DNA of 64,000 nucleotides from Tautonia plasticadhaerens (GCF_007752535.1 NZ_CP036426.1:8246001-8310000); one strand, 5' to 3'; positions 34,242-44,254 are shown, counted from the first letter of the stretch. Program-made: numbers and translations. The notes: generated from the letters alone by a model not told the origin.

Positions 34242-35099
34242 TCAGCCCCGGCCCGTCGACCCGATCCGCCGGTCGATCGCATCGAGGCCCTCGAGCGCCC
34301 CCAGCGGCAGCCCGACCTGGCCGTCGGGCACGTCGTCGTCCCGGAGGTTGATCCGGATCAGCGTGCCCCCGAGGTGCCTCGCGGCCCGCTCGCAGAGCAG
34401 GCGGACGGTGGGGACGACCTTGCCCGCGCCGCACTCGACGACCACGAGGGGGCCCTCGCCGATCGACAGGAGCCATGCCTCGAACCGGCGCTGCTGGGCG
34501 TCGGTCGCCGAGGGGTCCCAGTCCCCGTCGCCGAACATCAGGATGTTCGGCCTCGCCAGGCCGCCGCAACCGGGGCAGGACGGCAGCGGGTCGGCGGCCC
34601 GGAGGGCGTCGGCGTCGATCACCAAGGGAGAGGGCCCGGCGTCGAAGGGGCCGATGCCGCACCCCGAGACGCACTGGAGCCGCCCGATCGCGCCGTGGCA
34701 TTCCAGGACGCGGTCGTCGGGGAAGCCGGCCTTCTGGAAGTGGCCGTCGACGTTCGAGGTGTAGACGAAGCCCCCGGCGGGCATCCCCTCCATCCACCTC
34801 CGGAGGATGGCGAAGCCCGGGTGCGGCGAGGTGGCCCGGTACAGGTTCGACCGATGCCCGTAGAAGCCCCAGGCGAGGGCGGGGTCCTGGCGGAACCATC
34901 GGGGATTGGCCAGCTCGAAGAAGCTCAGGCCGAGGCGCTCGGCGGCCGGGTAGGCCCTCCAGAAGCCCTCCCGGCCGCGGAAGTCGGGGAGGCCGGAATC
35001 GACCCCCATCCCGGCACCGGCGCCGACGAGCAGGGCCCCGGCGTTGGCCACCGCCTCGGCGGCCCGGGAGATCGCGGTGTCGTCGAATCGGACTGCCAT
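34242..35099 (-). CDS. Sir2-family NAD-dependent protein deacylase
   Basis: This is a 285-residue sirtuin. NAD-binding GAGAGMGVDSGLPDFRGREGFW (about 24-45), TSNVDGHFQKAG with the NVD element, and ECHGAIGRLQC with the catalytic histidine are present. A zinc-site is suggested by CVSGCG and SCPGCGG. PNILMFGDGDWD and VVVECGAGKVVPTVR match the remaining Rossmann elements. Sirtuins remove acyl groups from lysines using NAD. The spacing of the first cysteine pair (C-x3-C) is a little unusual. Which acyl group it prefers cannot be read. The gene is alone on its strand and converges with the small unknown gene at 33884. Confidence 0.88.
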   Translation of the reverse strand: MAVRFDDTAISRAAEAVANAGALLVGAGAGMGVDSGLPDFRGREGFWRAYPAAERLGLSFFELANPRWFRQDPALAWGFYGHRSNLYRATSPHPGFAILRRWMEGMPAGGFVYTSNVDGHFQKAGFPDDRVLECHGAIGRLQCVSGCGIGPFDAGPSPLVIDADALRAADPLPSCPGCGGLARPNILMFGDGDWDPSATDAQQRRFEAWLLSIGEGPLVVVECGAGKVVPTVRLLCERAARHLGGTLIRINLRDDDVPDGQVGLPLGALEGLDAIDRRIGSTGRG

Positions 35100-35277
35100 C
35101 GCGGCCCGGTCCTCCGGGATCGGCCAATGATCCGGGGTCGAACGGATGATTCGATCTTACCGGCCGGGCCTCTCCCCCGCGATTTCCTCGCGCGGAAACG
35201 GGGCGGAGTTTGCTGATTGCGGGGCCGGATCAGCTAAACTAGAAATCATCCATATCCCCGATCCCGGGAGGACAGGC

Positions 35278-35754
35278 ATGGCGACATCTCCAAACAACGG
35301 CTCGCCCACGAGCAAGACCGACTTCGTGAACGCGTACCTCGACGGCAACCCGACGGGCGGCGCGAAGGCCGTCAACGAGGCCTGGGCCGCCGCCGGCCAC
35401 GAGGGCAAGATCAGCGACACGCTGGTCCACCGCCTCCGGTCCGAGAAGGGGCTGACCGGCAACCGTCCCCCCGGCCGGGAGCCCGGGTCGGGGAACGGCA
35501 CGTCGGCACGGTCGCCCGCCTCCCGGGCCAGGCCCGCGAGGCGACGGGGGCGACCGTCCCGATACTCCCCGGCCGCCGACCGGCCCGCGACCAAGGCCGC
35601 CCCCCCGCCCCCCCCCCGGTCGGCCGCCGAGGACGGCGGGCTGGAGGCCGAGTTCGACCGCCTGCTCTTCCGGGTCATGGGCCTCGGCATGCCCGACGTC
35701 GAGGAGGCCATCCGGCATGCCCGACGCCTGCTGGTCCTCCGCGAGGGCCGCTGA
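35278..35754 (+). CDS. Small basic protein with AT-hook-like motif, unknown function
   Basis: I do not recognise this 158-residue protein. It begins with a folded-looking part, TDFVNAYLDGNPTGGAKAVNEAWAAAGHEGKISDTLVHRLRSEKGLTG, resembling a small helical DNA-binding unit. A low-complexity basic and proline-rich linker follows with RRRGRPSRY, close to the AT-hook core GRP, and then a short C-terminal helix pair FDRLLFRVMGLGMPDVEEAIRHARRLLVL. A nucleoid-associated role is a guess from the basic linker. A strong ribosome site, GGGAGGAC, precedes the ATG. TAAACT at 35235-35240 might be a -10 box. The linker is the sort of region that varies in length between relatives. Confidence 0.6.
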   Translation: MATSPNNGSPTSKTDFVNAYLDGNPTGGAKAVNEAWAAAGHEGKISDTLVHRLRSEKGLTGNRPPGREPGSGNGTSARSPASRARPARRRGRPSRYSPAADRPATKAAPPPPPRSAAEDGGLEAEFDRLLFRVMGLGMPDVEEAIRHARRLLVLREGR

Positions 35755-35930
35755 GCCCGGGTCGACGCCGCCGGCGCCCCGGCCCCGGGTCCCTCGAATC
35801 GGGGGGTGCCCGGGGCCGTCCGCTTCCGGCCCGACTCCCCCCCCGGTTACGATACCCGGGGAGGGTCCGCCCCTCGGCTCGGCCCCGGCAGGCCGATCGA
35901 GGCGGGGCGACACGGGGGAGAGTTCGGGCC

Positions 35931-36296
35931 ATGGCCAAGAACGTGCTCGGCGGCAACCTGGAATCCTGCGGCACCGACCCGATGACCGGGTTCTTCCGCG
36001 ACGGCTGCTGCCACACCGGCGCCGACGACGTCGGCATCCACATCGTCTGCGCCGAGCTGACGGCCGAGTTCCTCGAATTCTCCCGACGCCGGGGCAACGA
36101 CCTGGTCACCCCCATGCCCCAGTTCGGCTTCCCCGGGCTGAACCCCGGCGACCGCTGGTGCCTGTGCGTCGAGCGATGGAAGGAGGCGCTGGAGGCCGGG
36201 GTCGCCCCGCCGGTCATGCTGGAGGCCACGCACATCTCCACCCTGGAATTCGTCTCGCTCGAAGACCTGAAGGCGCACGCCCTGGACCTGGATTGA
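35931..36296 (+). CDS. DUF2237 family protein
   Basis: The 121-residue protein matches the small DUF2237 family over its full length: KNVLGGNLESCGTDPMTGFFRDGCCHTGADDVGIHIVCAELTAEFLEFS, then NPGDRWCLCVERWKEALEAGVAPPVMLEATHISTLEFV. It has six cysteines, including CCHTG and WCLC, which suggests metal or redox chemistry, but no function is established for the family. There is no signal peptide. It stands between two genes on the same strand with gaps of about 175 bases on each side. Confidence 0.88.
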   Translation: MAKNVLGGNLESCGTDPMTGFFRDGCCHTGADDVGIHIVCAELTAEFLEFSRRRGNDLVTPMPQFGFPGLNPGDRWCLCVERWKEALEAGVAPPVMLEATHISTLEFVSLEDLKAHALDLD

Positions 36297-36477
36297 GTGG
36301 GATGCTCGGGGGCCTCCCGCCCCTCCCCTCGGTCGCGATTGACCGGATCGGTCCCCCGGGCTAGGATGCCCGGCCCCATCCGAGCGACGGCACCGAGGCG
36401 ATCGGACCCGGACGCCCCTCCACCCCAACCGATCCGCCGCCCCTCGCGACGAGCGGGGCGGTCCGAGCGTGCCACCC

Positions 36478-39400
36478 ATGCCCGACTCGACGCGACGATC
36501 GCGGTGGACCCGGCGCGTGCCGCTGCCGCTGATCCTGCTCGCCGCCCTGGCCTTCCGGCTGCTGGCGGCCGGGGCCGTGCAGCTCTACACCCATCAAAAA
36601 GGGCTGCTCGGCGTCTTCGGCGACACGACGATCTACTGGCACCTCGCCGAGGCGATCCGGACCGGCTCCCCCTACGTCGTCGACCAGTGGGGCCACCCGC
36701 ACTACGCCCTCCGCACCCCCGGCTACCCCGCCTTCCTCGCCGCCTGCCAGGCCACCTTCGGCGAGCACGCGGCCCTCGGCGCCCGGGCGGTGCAGGCGGC
36801 GATGGGGGCGATGGGCGTCGGGCTCGTCTACGGGCTGGTCGCCTCGATCTGGAGGCGGGGGACCGAAACCGACCGCCGACGAGCCCGGGCGGTCGCCACG
36901 GTGGCCGCGGCCCTGGCGGCGGTCGAGCCCTACTCGGTGGGCCTGTCGGCGCTGCTGCTGTCCGAGGCGCTGTTCGTGCCGCTGATGCTGCTGGCGCTCT
37001 GGGGGCTGGCGGTGCTCTGGAGGCCGAGGCCGAAGGACGGCGCGGGGGACGCCCGGCCGATCGGGCCGAGCGGCCCCAGTTCGGTGATCGTCGCCGGGCT
37101 GACGGGCCTGGCGGTCGGGGCGGCGATCCTGGTCCGGCCCTCCTGGGCGGCGTTCGTGCCGGCGGCCCTGCTGGCCTGGGTCGCCTGCGAGCGGACCCGG
37201 AGGGCGGTCGGCCTGTCGGCGGTGGTGGCGGTGACGATCGCGGCCACCATGGCGCCCTGGTGGATCCGCAACGAGCGGGTCCTCGGCCGGTTCGTGCCGA
37301 CGGCCCTCTGGGTCGGCGCCAGCCTCTACGACGGCCTGAGCCCCGACGCCACCGGCGCCAGCGACATGACCTTCCTCGAGGACCCGGGGATCCGGGCCCT
37401 CGGCGAGGTCGAGCAGGACGCCACCCTCCGCCGCCTCGCCGTCGACTTCGCCCGGGAGCACCCCGGGCGGGCGCTGGAGCTGGCCGCCCGCAAGGTCGGC
37501 CGCTTCTGGAGCCCCTGGCCGAACGCCGACGAGCTGTCGGCCCCCGGCGTGGGCATCCTCAGCGGCGTGGCGACGATCCCGGTCTTCGCCCTGCTCGCGG
37601 TCGGGCTCTGGGACCGCCGGCGAGACCCCAGGGCGCTGGTCCTGCTCGTCGGGACGCTTGTTTATTTCTGCCTGCTCCACGCGGTCTTCGTCAGTTCGAT
37701 CCGGTACCGCCTGCCCGGCATGATCCCGGCGATGGGCGTGGTGGCGGCCGGGGTGGTCCGGCTGGTGGGCGGGCGGTTCGGCCGAGACACGAAGCGGATG
37801 GTGGCCTGGGCGGTGGTCGTGCCCGTCTCGGTGCTCGTCGGCGGCGGCTGGTATGCCGTCGGCCACGCCACCGACGGCTCGGAGCTGGCCCGGCTGGTCG
37901 AGCGCGAGTCGGTCCGGCTGCTGCCCGGCTCGGTGGTGCAGGTCGGCCGGGTCAAGCTGCGGCCGATCGCCGGGACGGCCACCCTGGAGCAGGTGCGGGT
38001 CCACCAGGGGCTCGACGCCCCGGCCGGGCCGACGATCGAGGTCGGCTACCTCGCGCTCCGGTACGACGTGGCGGCGCTCCTGAAGAAGCAGTTCCGCCCG
38101 AGCGAGGTGGTGGTCGCCCAGCCGACCCTCCGCCTCGGCCGGCGGCCCGACGGCTCCTGGAACCTCCAGGGCCTGCTGGCCGACCCCTGGCCACTGCCCC
38201 CCCCCGAGCAGTTGCCGAAGGTCCAGGTCCGCAACGGCACCGTGCTGCTCGACCGCGGCGCCGGCTCCGTCGCCGTGCTCCGGGACGTGGCCCTGGAGCT
38301 GGACCCGCTGTCGGACGTCACCTACCGGATCGAGGGCTCGGCCCGGGGGGACGGCTTCGAGCGGCTCGACCTCTCCGGCACCTTCGACACCCGGTCGCAT
38401 CGCGTCACCCTCGACGGCGGCGGGCTCGTCCGCCTGGAGCTGGGGGACGCCCTGAAGGCCCGGCTCCCGGCCGAGTGGCACCCGGCCTTCGAGCGGCTCG
38501 GCCTCTCCGCCGGCGAGCTGGACGTGCGGGTCGAGCGCCTGGTCCTCGACCCCGGCGCCCCCGATGGGCCGCTGCGAGACCACGAGCTGGACCTGATGGT
38601 CCGCTCCGGGACCTGGGCCTGCCCGGACCTGCCGTTCCCGCTCAGCGAGGTCGAGCTGCTGGCGACGATCCGGGACGGCTCGGCCGAAATCGAGTACGCC
38701 AAGGGCTCCTTCGGCAACACGACGATCCGGGCCGCCGGCTCGGTCGACGCGACCGACCCCGCCTCCGGCCCGCTCGACCTGCTGATCGAGGCCACCGACC
38801 TGGAGATCGGCGACCGTCTCAAGGCCAAGACGCCCCCCGATCTGCTCGGCATCTGGACCGAGCTGAAGCCCGGCGGCCGGACCGACGCCTACCTCCGGGC
38901 CGTCCGGGATCGGCCGGGGGGCGAGGTGGGGGTCGGCCTCACCCTGGACCTCAAGGACGTGTCGATCACCACGGCCGCCTTCCCCTACCCGCTGGAGCAC
39001 CTCTCCGGCCGGGTGGTCTGGGAGGGGGAGCGGGTGACGATCGCCCCCCCCGGGCTGCGGACGTTCATCGGCAACCGGGAGGCCCGGTGCTGGGGGACGA
39101 TCGACCGCCCCGGCCCCGACTGCGTCGTCTCGCTCGACTTCGAGATGGGCGCCCTGCCGATCGACGAGACGCTGCTGGCCGCCCTCACCCCCGAGGTCCG
39201 CGAGGTGCTCCGCCAGTTCCAGCCGAGGGGGACCGTCCGCGTCGCCCACGGCCACTTCGAGCGCCGGCCGCCCCCGACGCCCGGCGGCGAGGAGACGGTC
39301 GCGCTGTCGGCCACGCTCGACCTCGGCCAGCCGGACGGCGCCGGCGGCTTCGCCTTCACCTGGGAGGGGATGCCCTACCCGATCACCAAGGTGAAGGGAC

Positions 39401-40995
39401 GCCTGGTGATCATGCCCGACCGCTGGATGTTCCGGGACCTCGTCGGCTACAACGGCCTGGCCCGGATCGAGTGCCCCGAGGGCGTCGTCCGCCAGGTCGG
39501 GCCGAACTCCTTCGATGCCGAGCTGACCCTGCTCGCCTCGGATCTCCCCTTCGACGAGCAGCTCCGCCGCGCCATGCCGCCCGAGTGGCGGGCGACCTGG
39601 GACCTGCTCAACCCCACGGGCAAGGCCTCGCTCGACGCGGCGATCCGGGTCGAGGGGAACGAGAATCACGCCCGGCTCGCCGTCCGGCCCGACCCCGGCA
39701 CCTCGATCCGGCTGAAGTTCACCCCGGCCCCGGTCGAGCCCGGGGGGCCGAGCCCCCCCCCGTTGGAGCTGCCGGCGATGGTGGGGATCGACGGCTCGTT
39801 CGTCTACGACGACGGCCTGGTGACGATGGACGAGGTCTCGTTCCAGTTCCGGGGCTCCCCCGTCCGGTTCGGCACCGGCTCGGTGGAGCTGGAGCCCGAC
39901 GGCCGCTTCGGCCTGTCGATGACCGACCTCCGGGTCGCCCGCTTCCGGCTCGATTCCGAGCTGCGCAAGCTGATGCCCTCGGTGATGGCCGAGTTCGCCC
40001 GACGCCTGGACGAGAGCCGGCCGATCCCGACGATGCGGGGCGACCTCCGCCTCGGCTGGTCGGGCCGGCCCGGGGATCCCGCCTTCGTCGAGTGGGAAAA
40101 CGGCCTGGTCGTGCTCGACGGCCAGACCATCCGCGCCGGGATCCCGCTGGAGTCGATCCACGGCCGCCTCGCCGGCTTCTCCGGCCGGTTCGACGGCCGG
40201 GCCCTCAGCCTCAGCGGGCTGGTCGACCTGGAGAGCCTGATGATCGCCGGGTTGCAGGTGACCCGGGTCCGCTCCCCGCTGGTCGTCGACGGCGACTCGG
40301 CCGCGATGGAGGCGATCGAGGGGGACCTGCTCGGCGGCCGGCTCACCGGCCAGGGCCGGATCGGCCTGGACGAGGAGCCGGAGTACGCCGCCACCCTCGC
40401 CGTGCACGACGCCGACCTCGCCGAGTTCACCAAGACCCTGCCCGCCAAGCAGAGCTTCCGCGGCCTGCTCTCGGGCATGATCGCCTTCAACGGCGTCGGC
40501 GCCGACCCCCGGACCCTCAGCGGCCAGGGGGACTTCCGGATCTCCGAGGGGGACCTGGGCGACCTGCCCGTCGCCCTCCGCTTCTTCAAGGTGCTCAACA
40601 CCCTGGACATCGCCGCGCCGTCGGACTCCACCGCGTTCGACACCGCCGAGGTCGCCGTCCGGGTCGAGAACGGCCTGGCCTACCTCGACCCGATCCAGCT
40701 CTCCGGCGACGCCATCAGCCTCCGGGGCGGCGGGACGATGGACCTCCGGGGCCAGCTCGACCTCCGCCTCCGCATCCTCTACGGCCGGAACGGCCTCCGC
40801 ATCCCCCTGGTCAGCGACGCCTTCCGGGAGGCCGGCGGCCAGATCGCCGACATCCGGGTCAGCGGCCCCGCCTCCTTCCCGAACTTCACCCCGGTGCTGC
40901 TGCCCGGCGGCCGCCAGATGCTCCGATCCCTCGGCAGCGGCGTCTTCAACTCCTCCCGGGGCGACGACCGCCCCCCTTCCACCCTCCGCCGCTGA
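36478..40995 (+). CDS. Fusion of a GT-C glycosyltransferase-like membrane domain and an AsmA-like protein
   Basis: This single 1505-residue frame has two halves. Residues 1-455 hold about nine to ten membrane helices and a first outer loop FGDTTIYWHLAEAIRTGSPY, then TPGYPAFLAACQATFGE and ILVRPSWAAFVPAALLAWVA, the pattern of GT-C (PMT/ArnT-like) lipid-linked sugar transferases. The last helix (MVAWAVVVPVSVLVGGGWYAVG) leads directly into a periplasmic AsmA/YhdP-like beta-rich body of about 1040 residues (VQVGRVKLRPIAGTATLEQVRVHQG, LSGRVVWEGERVTI, DLPFDEQLRRAMPPEWR, GTMDLRGQLDLRLRILYG, ending PASFPNFTPVLLPGG). AsmA-like proteins carry lipids across the envelope. No frameshift or internal stop is visible, and the AsmA membrane anchor coincides with the last GT helix. 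GTG 36469 is an alternative start. Confidence 0.85.
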   Translation: MPDSTRRSRWTRRVPLPLILLAALAFRLLAAGAVQLYTHQKGLLGVFGDTTIYWHLAEAIRTGSPYVVDQWGHPHYALRTPGYPAFLAACQATFGEHAALGARAVQAAMGAMGVGLVYGLVASIWRRGTETDRRRARAVATVAAALAAVEPYSVGLSALLLSEALFVPLMLLALWGLAVLWRPRPKDGAGDARPIGPSGPSSVIVAGLTGLAVGAAILVRPSWAAFVPAALLAWVACERTRRAVGLSAVVAVTIAATMAPWWIRNERVLGRFVPTALWVGASLYDGLSPDATGASDMTFLEDPGIRALGEVEQDATLRRLAVDFAREHPGRALELAARKVGRFWSPWPNADELSAPGVGILSGVATIPVFALLAVGLWDRRRDPRALVLLVGTLVYFCLLHAVFVSSIRYRLPGMIPAMGVVAAGVVRLVGGRFGRDTKRMVAWAVVVPVSVLVGGGWYAVGHATDGSELARLVERESVRLLPGSVVQVGRVKLRPIAGTATLEQVRVHQGLDAPAGPTIEVGYLALRYDVAALLKKQFRPSEVVVAQPTLRLGRRPDGSWNLQGLLADPWPLPPPEQLPKVQVRNGTVLLDRGAGSVAVLRDVALELDPLSDVTYRIEGSARGDGFERLDLSGTFDTRSHRVTLDGGGLVRLELGDALKARLPAEWHPAFERLGLSAGELDVRVERLVLDPGAPDGPLRDHELDLMVRSGTWACPDLPFPLSEVELLATIRDGSAEIEYAKGSFGNTTIRAAGSVDATDPASGPLDLLIEATDLEIGDRLKAKTPPDLLGIWTELKPGGRTDAYLRAVRDRPGGEVGVGLTLDLKDVSITTAAFPYPLEHLSGRVVWEGERVTIAPPGLRTFIGNREARCWGTIDRPGPDCVVSLDFEMGALPIDETLLAALTPEVREVLRQFQPRGTVRVAHGHFERRPPPTPGGEETVALSATLDLGQPDGAGGFAFTWEGMPYPITKVKGRLVIMPDRWMFRDLVGYNGLARIECPEGVVRQVGPNSFDAELTLLASDLPFDEQLRRAMPPEWRATWDLLNPTGKASLDAAIRVEGNENHARLAVRPDPGTSIRLKFTPAPVEPGGPSPPPLELPAMVGIDGSFVYDDGLVTMDEVSFQFRGSPVRFGTGSVELEPDGRFGLSMTDLRVARFRLDSELRKLMPSVMAEFARRLDESRPIPTMRGDLRLGWSGRPGDPAFVEWENGLVVLDGQTIRAGIPLESIHGRLAGFSGRFDGRALSLSGLVDLESLMIAGLQVTRVRSPLVVDGDSAAMEAIEGDLLGGRLTGQGRIGLDEEPEYAATLAVHDADLAEFTKTLPAKQSFRGLLSGMIAFNGVGADPRTLSGQGDFRISEGDLGDLPVALRFFKVLNTLDIAAPSDSTAFDTAEVAVRVENGLAYLDPIQLSGDAISLRGGGTMDLRGQLDLRLRILYGRNGLRIPLVSDAFREAGGQIADIRVSGPASFPNFTPVLLPGGRQMLRSLGSGVFNSSRGDDRPPSTLRR

Positions 40996-41180
40996 CGGGC
41001 CGCCCGCCGTCAACGGGCCGTCGCCGCCCTTGATCCCCCGCGTCTCCCCGGTTACTCATGGACACCCGGGGACTGGACACCCGGGGACGTCCGCGATCGG
41101 GGGCCCGCCCCGCGTGCCCCGAGACGCTCGGGGCGATCGCACCGGCTCGGGGCCGAGCCCGTTCGGCCAGGGGGGCGGCG

Positions 41181-44114
41181 ATGGCGGTCGGGGGTAACGG
41201 AGCCGGGCACCGGGCCCGCCGGCTGGGGGGCGCCCTCTCGGGGGCGGCCGCCCTGGCCGCGCTCGCGATCTGGGCATTGCGGCCGTCGGACGCGCAACGC
41301 TGGTCGGCGATCGAGGCGGCGGCCTCGGCCCGGCGATGGGACGAGGCGGCGCCCCGGCTCTCCCGCTGGGTCGAGCGGCACCCGGACGACTCCCGGGCCC
41401 GGGTCATGCTGGGCGCCTCGCTGCTGTCCCTAGGCCGGGAGGATGAGGCGGACGACGTGCTCCGGGTCATCCCGGAGGGCGACCCGGCCTGGCCCCGGGC
41501 GCTGGGGCTCCGGGCGGCCCTGGCGATGGGGCGGTCCGACCGGCTCGGGGCCGAGCAGGCCCTCCGGGCCGCGATCGATGCGGACCCGACGGCCGTCGAG
41601 CCCAGGGCCCGGCTGCTCGGCCTGATGTTCCGGCTCCGCCGGGAGGAGGAGGCCCGGGGGCTGCTCCGAGACCTGCTCCGGCTGACCGGCGACCCCCGCC
41701 ACCTCGTCTCGCTGACCGGCCTGGAGCTGGAGCACCGCCAGCCGGAGCAGTTCCGCGACCTCGGCGACGAGGGGGACCGGCTGCTCCGCCAGCTCCGGCC
41801 GTTCCTGGAACGGTCCCCCCGGGACCCCTGGCTCGTCCGCGCCCGTGGCCTCATCCGATACGAGCGGGGCGACCCTGCCGGGGCCCTGCCCGACCTCGTC
41901 GCCGCCTCCCTCGCCACGGCCGACGACCCGGCCCTCCGCCTGGCCCTGGCCGGGTGCAAGGCCGCCCTCGGCCGCCCGGAGGAGGTCGAGCGGGCCCTCG
42001 GCCCGCTCCCCGAGCAGTCCGCCGAGCAGGCCCGATGGTGGCTGCTCCTCGGCGAGGCGGAGCAGGCCCTCGGCCGACCGGAGCAGGCCCTCGACCGCTG
42101 GCGATCGGCCGTCAAGGCCGACCCCCAGCACTTGCAGGCCCACTACACGCTCGGCCGGGCCCTCGCCCGGGCCGGGCTCGACGAGGAGGCCGCCCCGGTC
42201 CTGGGGCGGGCCGAGGTGATCCGGGGGCGGACCGAGGCCCTCAAGGCGGCCGTCAACGACAGCCTCTCCGGGGTCGACGACGCCGGGCAATGCCTGGCCA
42301 TCGCCCGCCTCTGCCTCGACTCCGACCTGCCCGCCCTGGCCCGATCCTGGTTCCAGCAGGCCGCCCGGCTCGACCCGTTCGACCGAGAGGCCCAGTCGGC
42401 CCTCGCGCGTCTCGGCACCGGCGGGCCCGATCCCGAGCCGATCACGCCCCCGAGGCTCACGGCCGAGGTCGTCGACGTGTCCGCCCCGGGGCCGTCGGCG
42501 GCCGCCCCTCCCCCCGCCCCGTCGGTCGCCCGGTTCGAGGACCAGGCCGAGTCCCGGGGGCTCGCCTTCCGCTACGACAGCGGCGCGACCGACGACCTGT
42601 TCATCGCCGACACGATGGGGGGCGGCGTCGGCCTGATCGACTTCGACGGCGACGGCCGGCTCGACGTCTACCTCGTCAACGGCTGCCCCCTGCCGGTCGA
42701 CCACCACGACCCCCCGGCCCCGAACCGCCTGTTCCGCAACCAGGGCGACGGGACGTTCGCCGACGTGACCGAATCGGCCGGCGTCGGCGGCCGGGGATAC
42801 GGCATGGGATGCGCCGTCGGGGACATCGACGCGGACGGGGATGAGGACCTGTTCGTCAGCGGATTCGGCTCGACCGTGCTCTATCGGAACGAGGGCGACG
42901 GCACCTTCACCGACGTGACCGAGGCCGCCGGCGTCCGGTCCGACCGCTGGAGCACCGCCGCCGGCTTCGCCGACCTGGACGGCGACGGCGACCTGGATCT
43001 CGTGGTCGTCACCTACGTCGAGGCCGATCCCGGGACGGCCCCCCCCTGCACGGACTCCTCCGGCCGGCCGATCCACTGCCCCCCCGGCCGGTTCCCGGCG
43101 CAGGCCGACCTCCTCTTCCGCAACGACGGCGACGGCACCTTCACCGACGTCTCCGCCGAGTCCGGGATCGAGGTGCCCGACGGCCGGGGGCTCGGCCTGG
43201 CGATCGCCGACCTGGACGGCGACGGCCGGCTCGACCTCTTCGTGGCCAACGACGCCGTGCCCGACTTCCTGTTCCTGAACCGGGGAGGGCTCCGGTTCGA
43301 GGAAGTGGGCGTGGCCGCCGGGGCCGCCTTCGACGGCGCCGGCCGGGCGACCGCCAGCATGGGGGTGGTCGCCGACGACCTGGACGGCGACGGCCTGATC
43401 GACCTCTACCACACCAACTTCCGCAACGAGCCGGACACCCTGCTCCGCAACCTCGGCGGCGGCCAGTTCGCCGACGCCACGCCAGGCTCGGGGCTGGAGG
43501 CGCCGAGCCTGGCCGTCACTGGCTTCGGGGCGTCGGCCTTCGACGGCGACAACGACGGGATCCTCGACCTGTTCGTGGCCAACGGGCACGTCGACGACCA
43601 GCCCTGGATCGAGGCGCCGATGGCCCAGCCCCCCCGCTGGTACGCCGGGCTCGGCGGGGGCCGGTACGCGACCGCCCCCGCCGGGACGGCCGGGGCCTAC
43701 TTCGACCGCCGGGTCGTCGGCCGGGGGTCGGCGAGCGGCGACCTGGACGGCGACGGGCTGGTCGACCTGGTGGTGGACCACCGGGACTCCCCGGCGAGCC
43801 TGCTCCGCAACGTCACCCCCGGGCCCGGCCACTGGCTGGGCGTCCGGCTGATCGGCTCGGCCTCGGGGCCGACCCCGGTGGGCGCCCGGGTCTCGTGCCG
43901 GGCCGGGGGGCGGACGATTGCCCGCTGGCAGACCGCCGGGACCGGCTACCTCTCCGCCCCCGATCGGCGGCTCTGGTTCGGCCTCGGCGACGCGGGGGAG
44001 GTCGACGAGCTGGAGATCCGCTGGCCGTCCGGGGCCGTCGAGCGCCACACCGGCCTCGCCGCCGACCGGGTCGTCGAGTTCCGGGAGGCCGGCGGCCCGA
44101 CATCCGGCCCCTGA
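41181..44114 (+). CDS. TPR and FG-GAP (VCBS) repeat protein with ASPIC/UnbV domain
   Basis: This 977-residue exported protein has an N-terminal hydrophobic segment (LSGAAALAALAIWAL). Tetratricopeptide-like helical pairs fill about residues 40-400 (DDSRARVMLGASLLSLGREDEADDVL and LQAHYTLGRALARAGLDEEAAPVLGRAE). FG-GAP beta-propeller blades with calcium-binding DFDGDGRLDVYLVNG, DLDGDGDLDLVVVTY and DLDGDGLVDLVVDH motifs cover about 465-870. A C-terminal ASPIC/UnbV domain contains GARVSCRAGGRTIARWQ and LEIRWPSGAVERHTGL. This common planctomycete build is thought to act at the cell surface. ATG 41181, with AGGGGGG ahead, is preferred over ATG 41058, which sits beside a 15-base tandem repeat. The gene follows the glycosyltransferase-AsmA fusion in the same direction. 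Confidence 0.85.
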   Translation: MAVGGNGAGHRARRLGGALSGAAALAALAIWALRPSDAQRWSAIEAAASARRWDEAAPRLSRWVERHPDDSRARVMLGASLLSLGREDEADDVLRVIPEGDPAWPRALGLRAALAMGRSDRLGAEQALRAAIDADPTAVEPRARLLGLMFRLRREEEARGLLRDLLRLTGDPRHLVSLTGLELEHRQPEQFRDLGDEGDRLLRQLRPFLERSPRDPWLVRARGLIRYERGDPAGALPDLVAASLATADDPALRLALAGCKAALGRPEEVERALGPLPEQSAEQARWWLLLGEAEQALGRPEQALDRWRSAVKADPQHLQAHYTLGRALARAGLDEEAAPVLGRAEVIRGRTEALKAAVNDSLSGVDDAGQCLAIARLCLDSDLPALARSWFQQAARLDPFDREAQSALARLGTGGPDPEPITPPRLTAEVVDVSAPGPSAAAPPPAPSVARFEDQAESRGLAFRYDSGATDDLFIADTMGGGVGLIDFDGDGRLDVYLVNGCPLPVDHHDPPAPNRLFRNQGDGTFADVTESAGVGGRGYGMGCAVGDIDADGDEDLFVSGFGSTVLYRNEGDGTFTDVTEAAGVRSDRWSTAAGFADLDGDGDLDLVVVTYVEADPGTAPPCTDSSGRPIHCPPGRFPAQADLLFRNDGDGTFTDVSAESGIEVPDGRGLGLAIADLDGDGRLDLFVANDAVPDFLFLNRGGLRFEEVGVAAGAAFDGAGRATASMGVVADDLDGDGLIDLYHTNFRNEPDTLLRNLGGGQFADATPGSGLEAPSLAVTGFGASAFDGDNDGILDLFVANGHVDDQPWIEAPMAQPPRWYAGLGGGRYATAPAGTAGAYFDRRVVGRGSASGDLDGDGLVDLVVDHRDSPASLLRNVTPGPGHWLGVRLIGSASGPTPVGARVSCRAGGRTIARWQTAGTGYLSAPDRRLWFGLGDAGEVDELEIRWPSGAVERHTGLAADRVVEFREAGGPTSGP

Positions 44115-44254
44115 GGGACCGGGCCCGCCCCGCCCCGCCGCCGGGGCCCGCGCCCCGGTTGCAATGCCGGGCCCATTTTGCCAAGCTGAACCCCACATCC
44201 CCACCCGTCAAATCGATCGGGATGTTCACCCCTATGAATCAGGAGCATCGAAGC

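Noticed and set aside
36361-41013. A minus-strand frame of about 1550 codons opposite the glycosyltransferase-AsmA gene
   Set aside because: Composition (Gly/Asp/Val/Arg-rich, no hydrophobic core) is that of an antisense shadow, while the other strand has membrane helices and family motifs.
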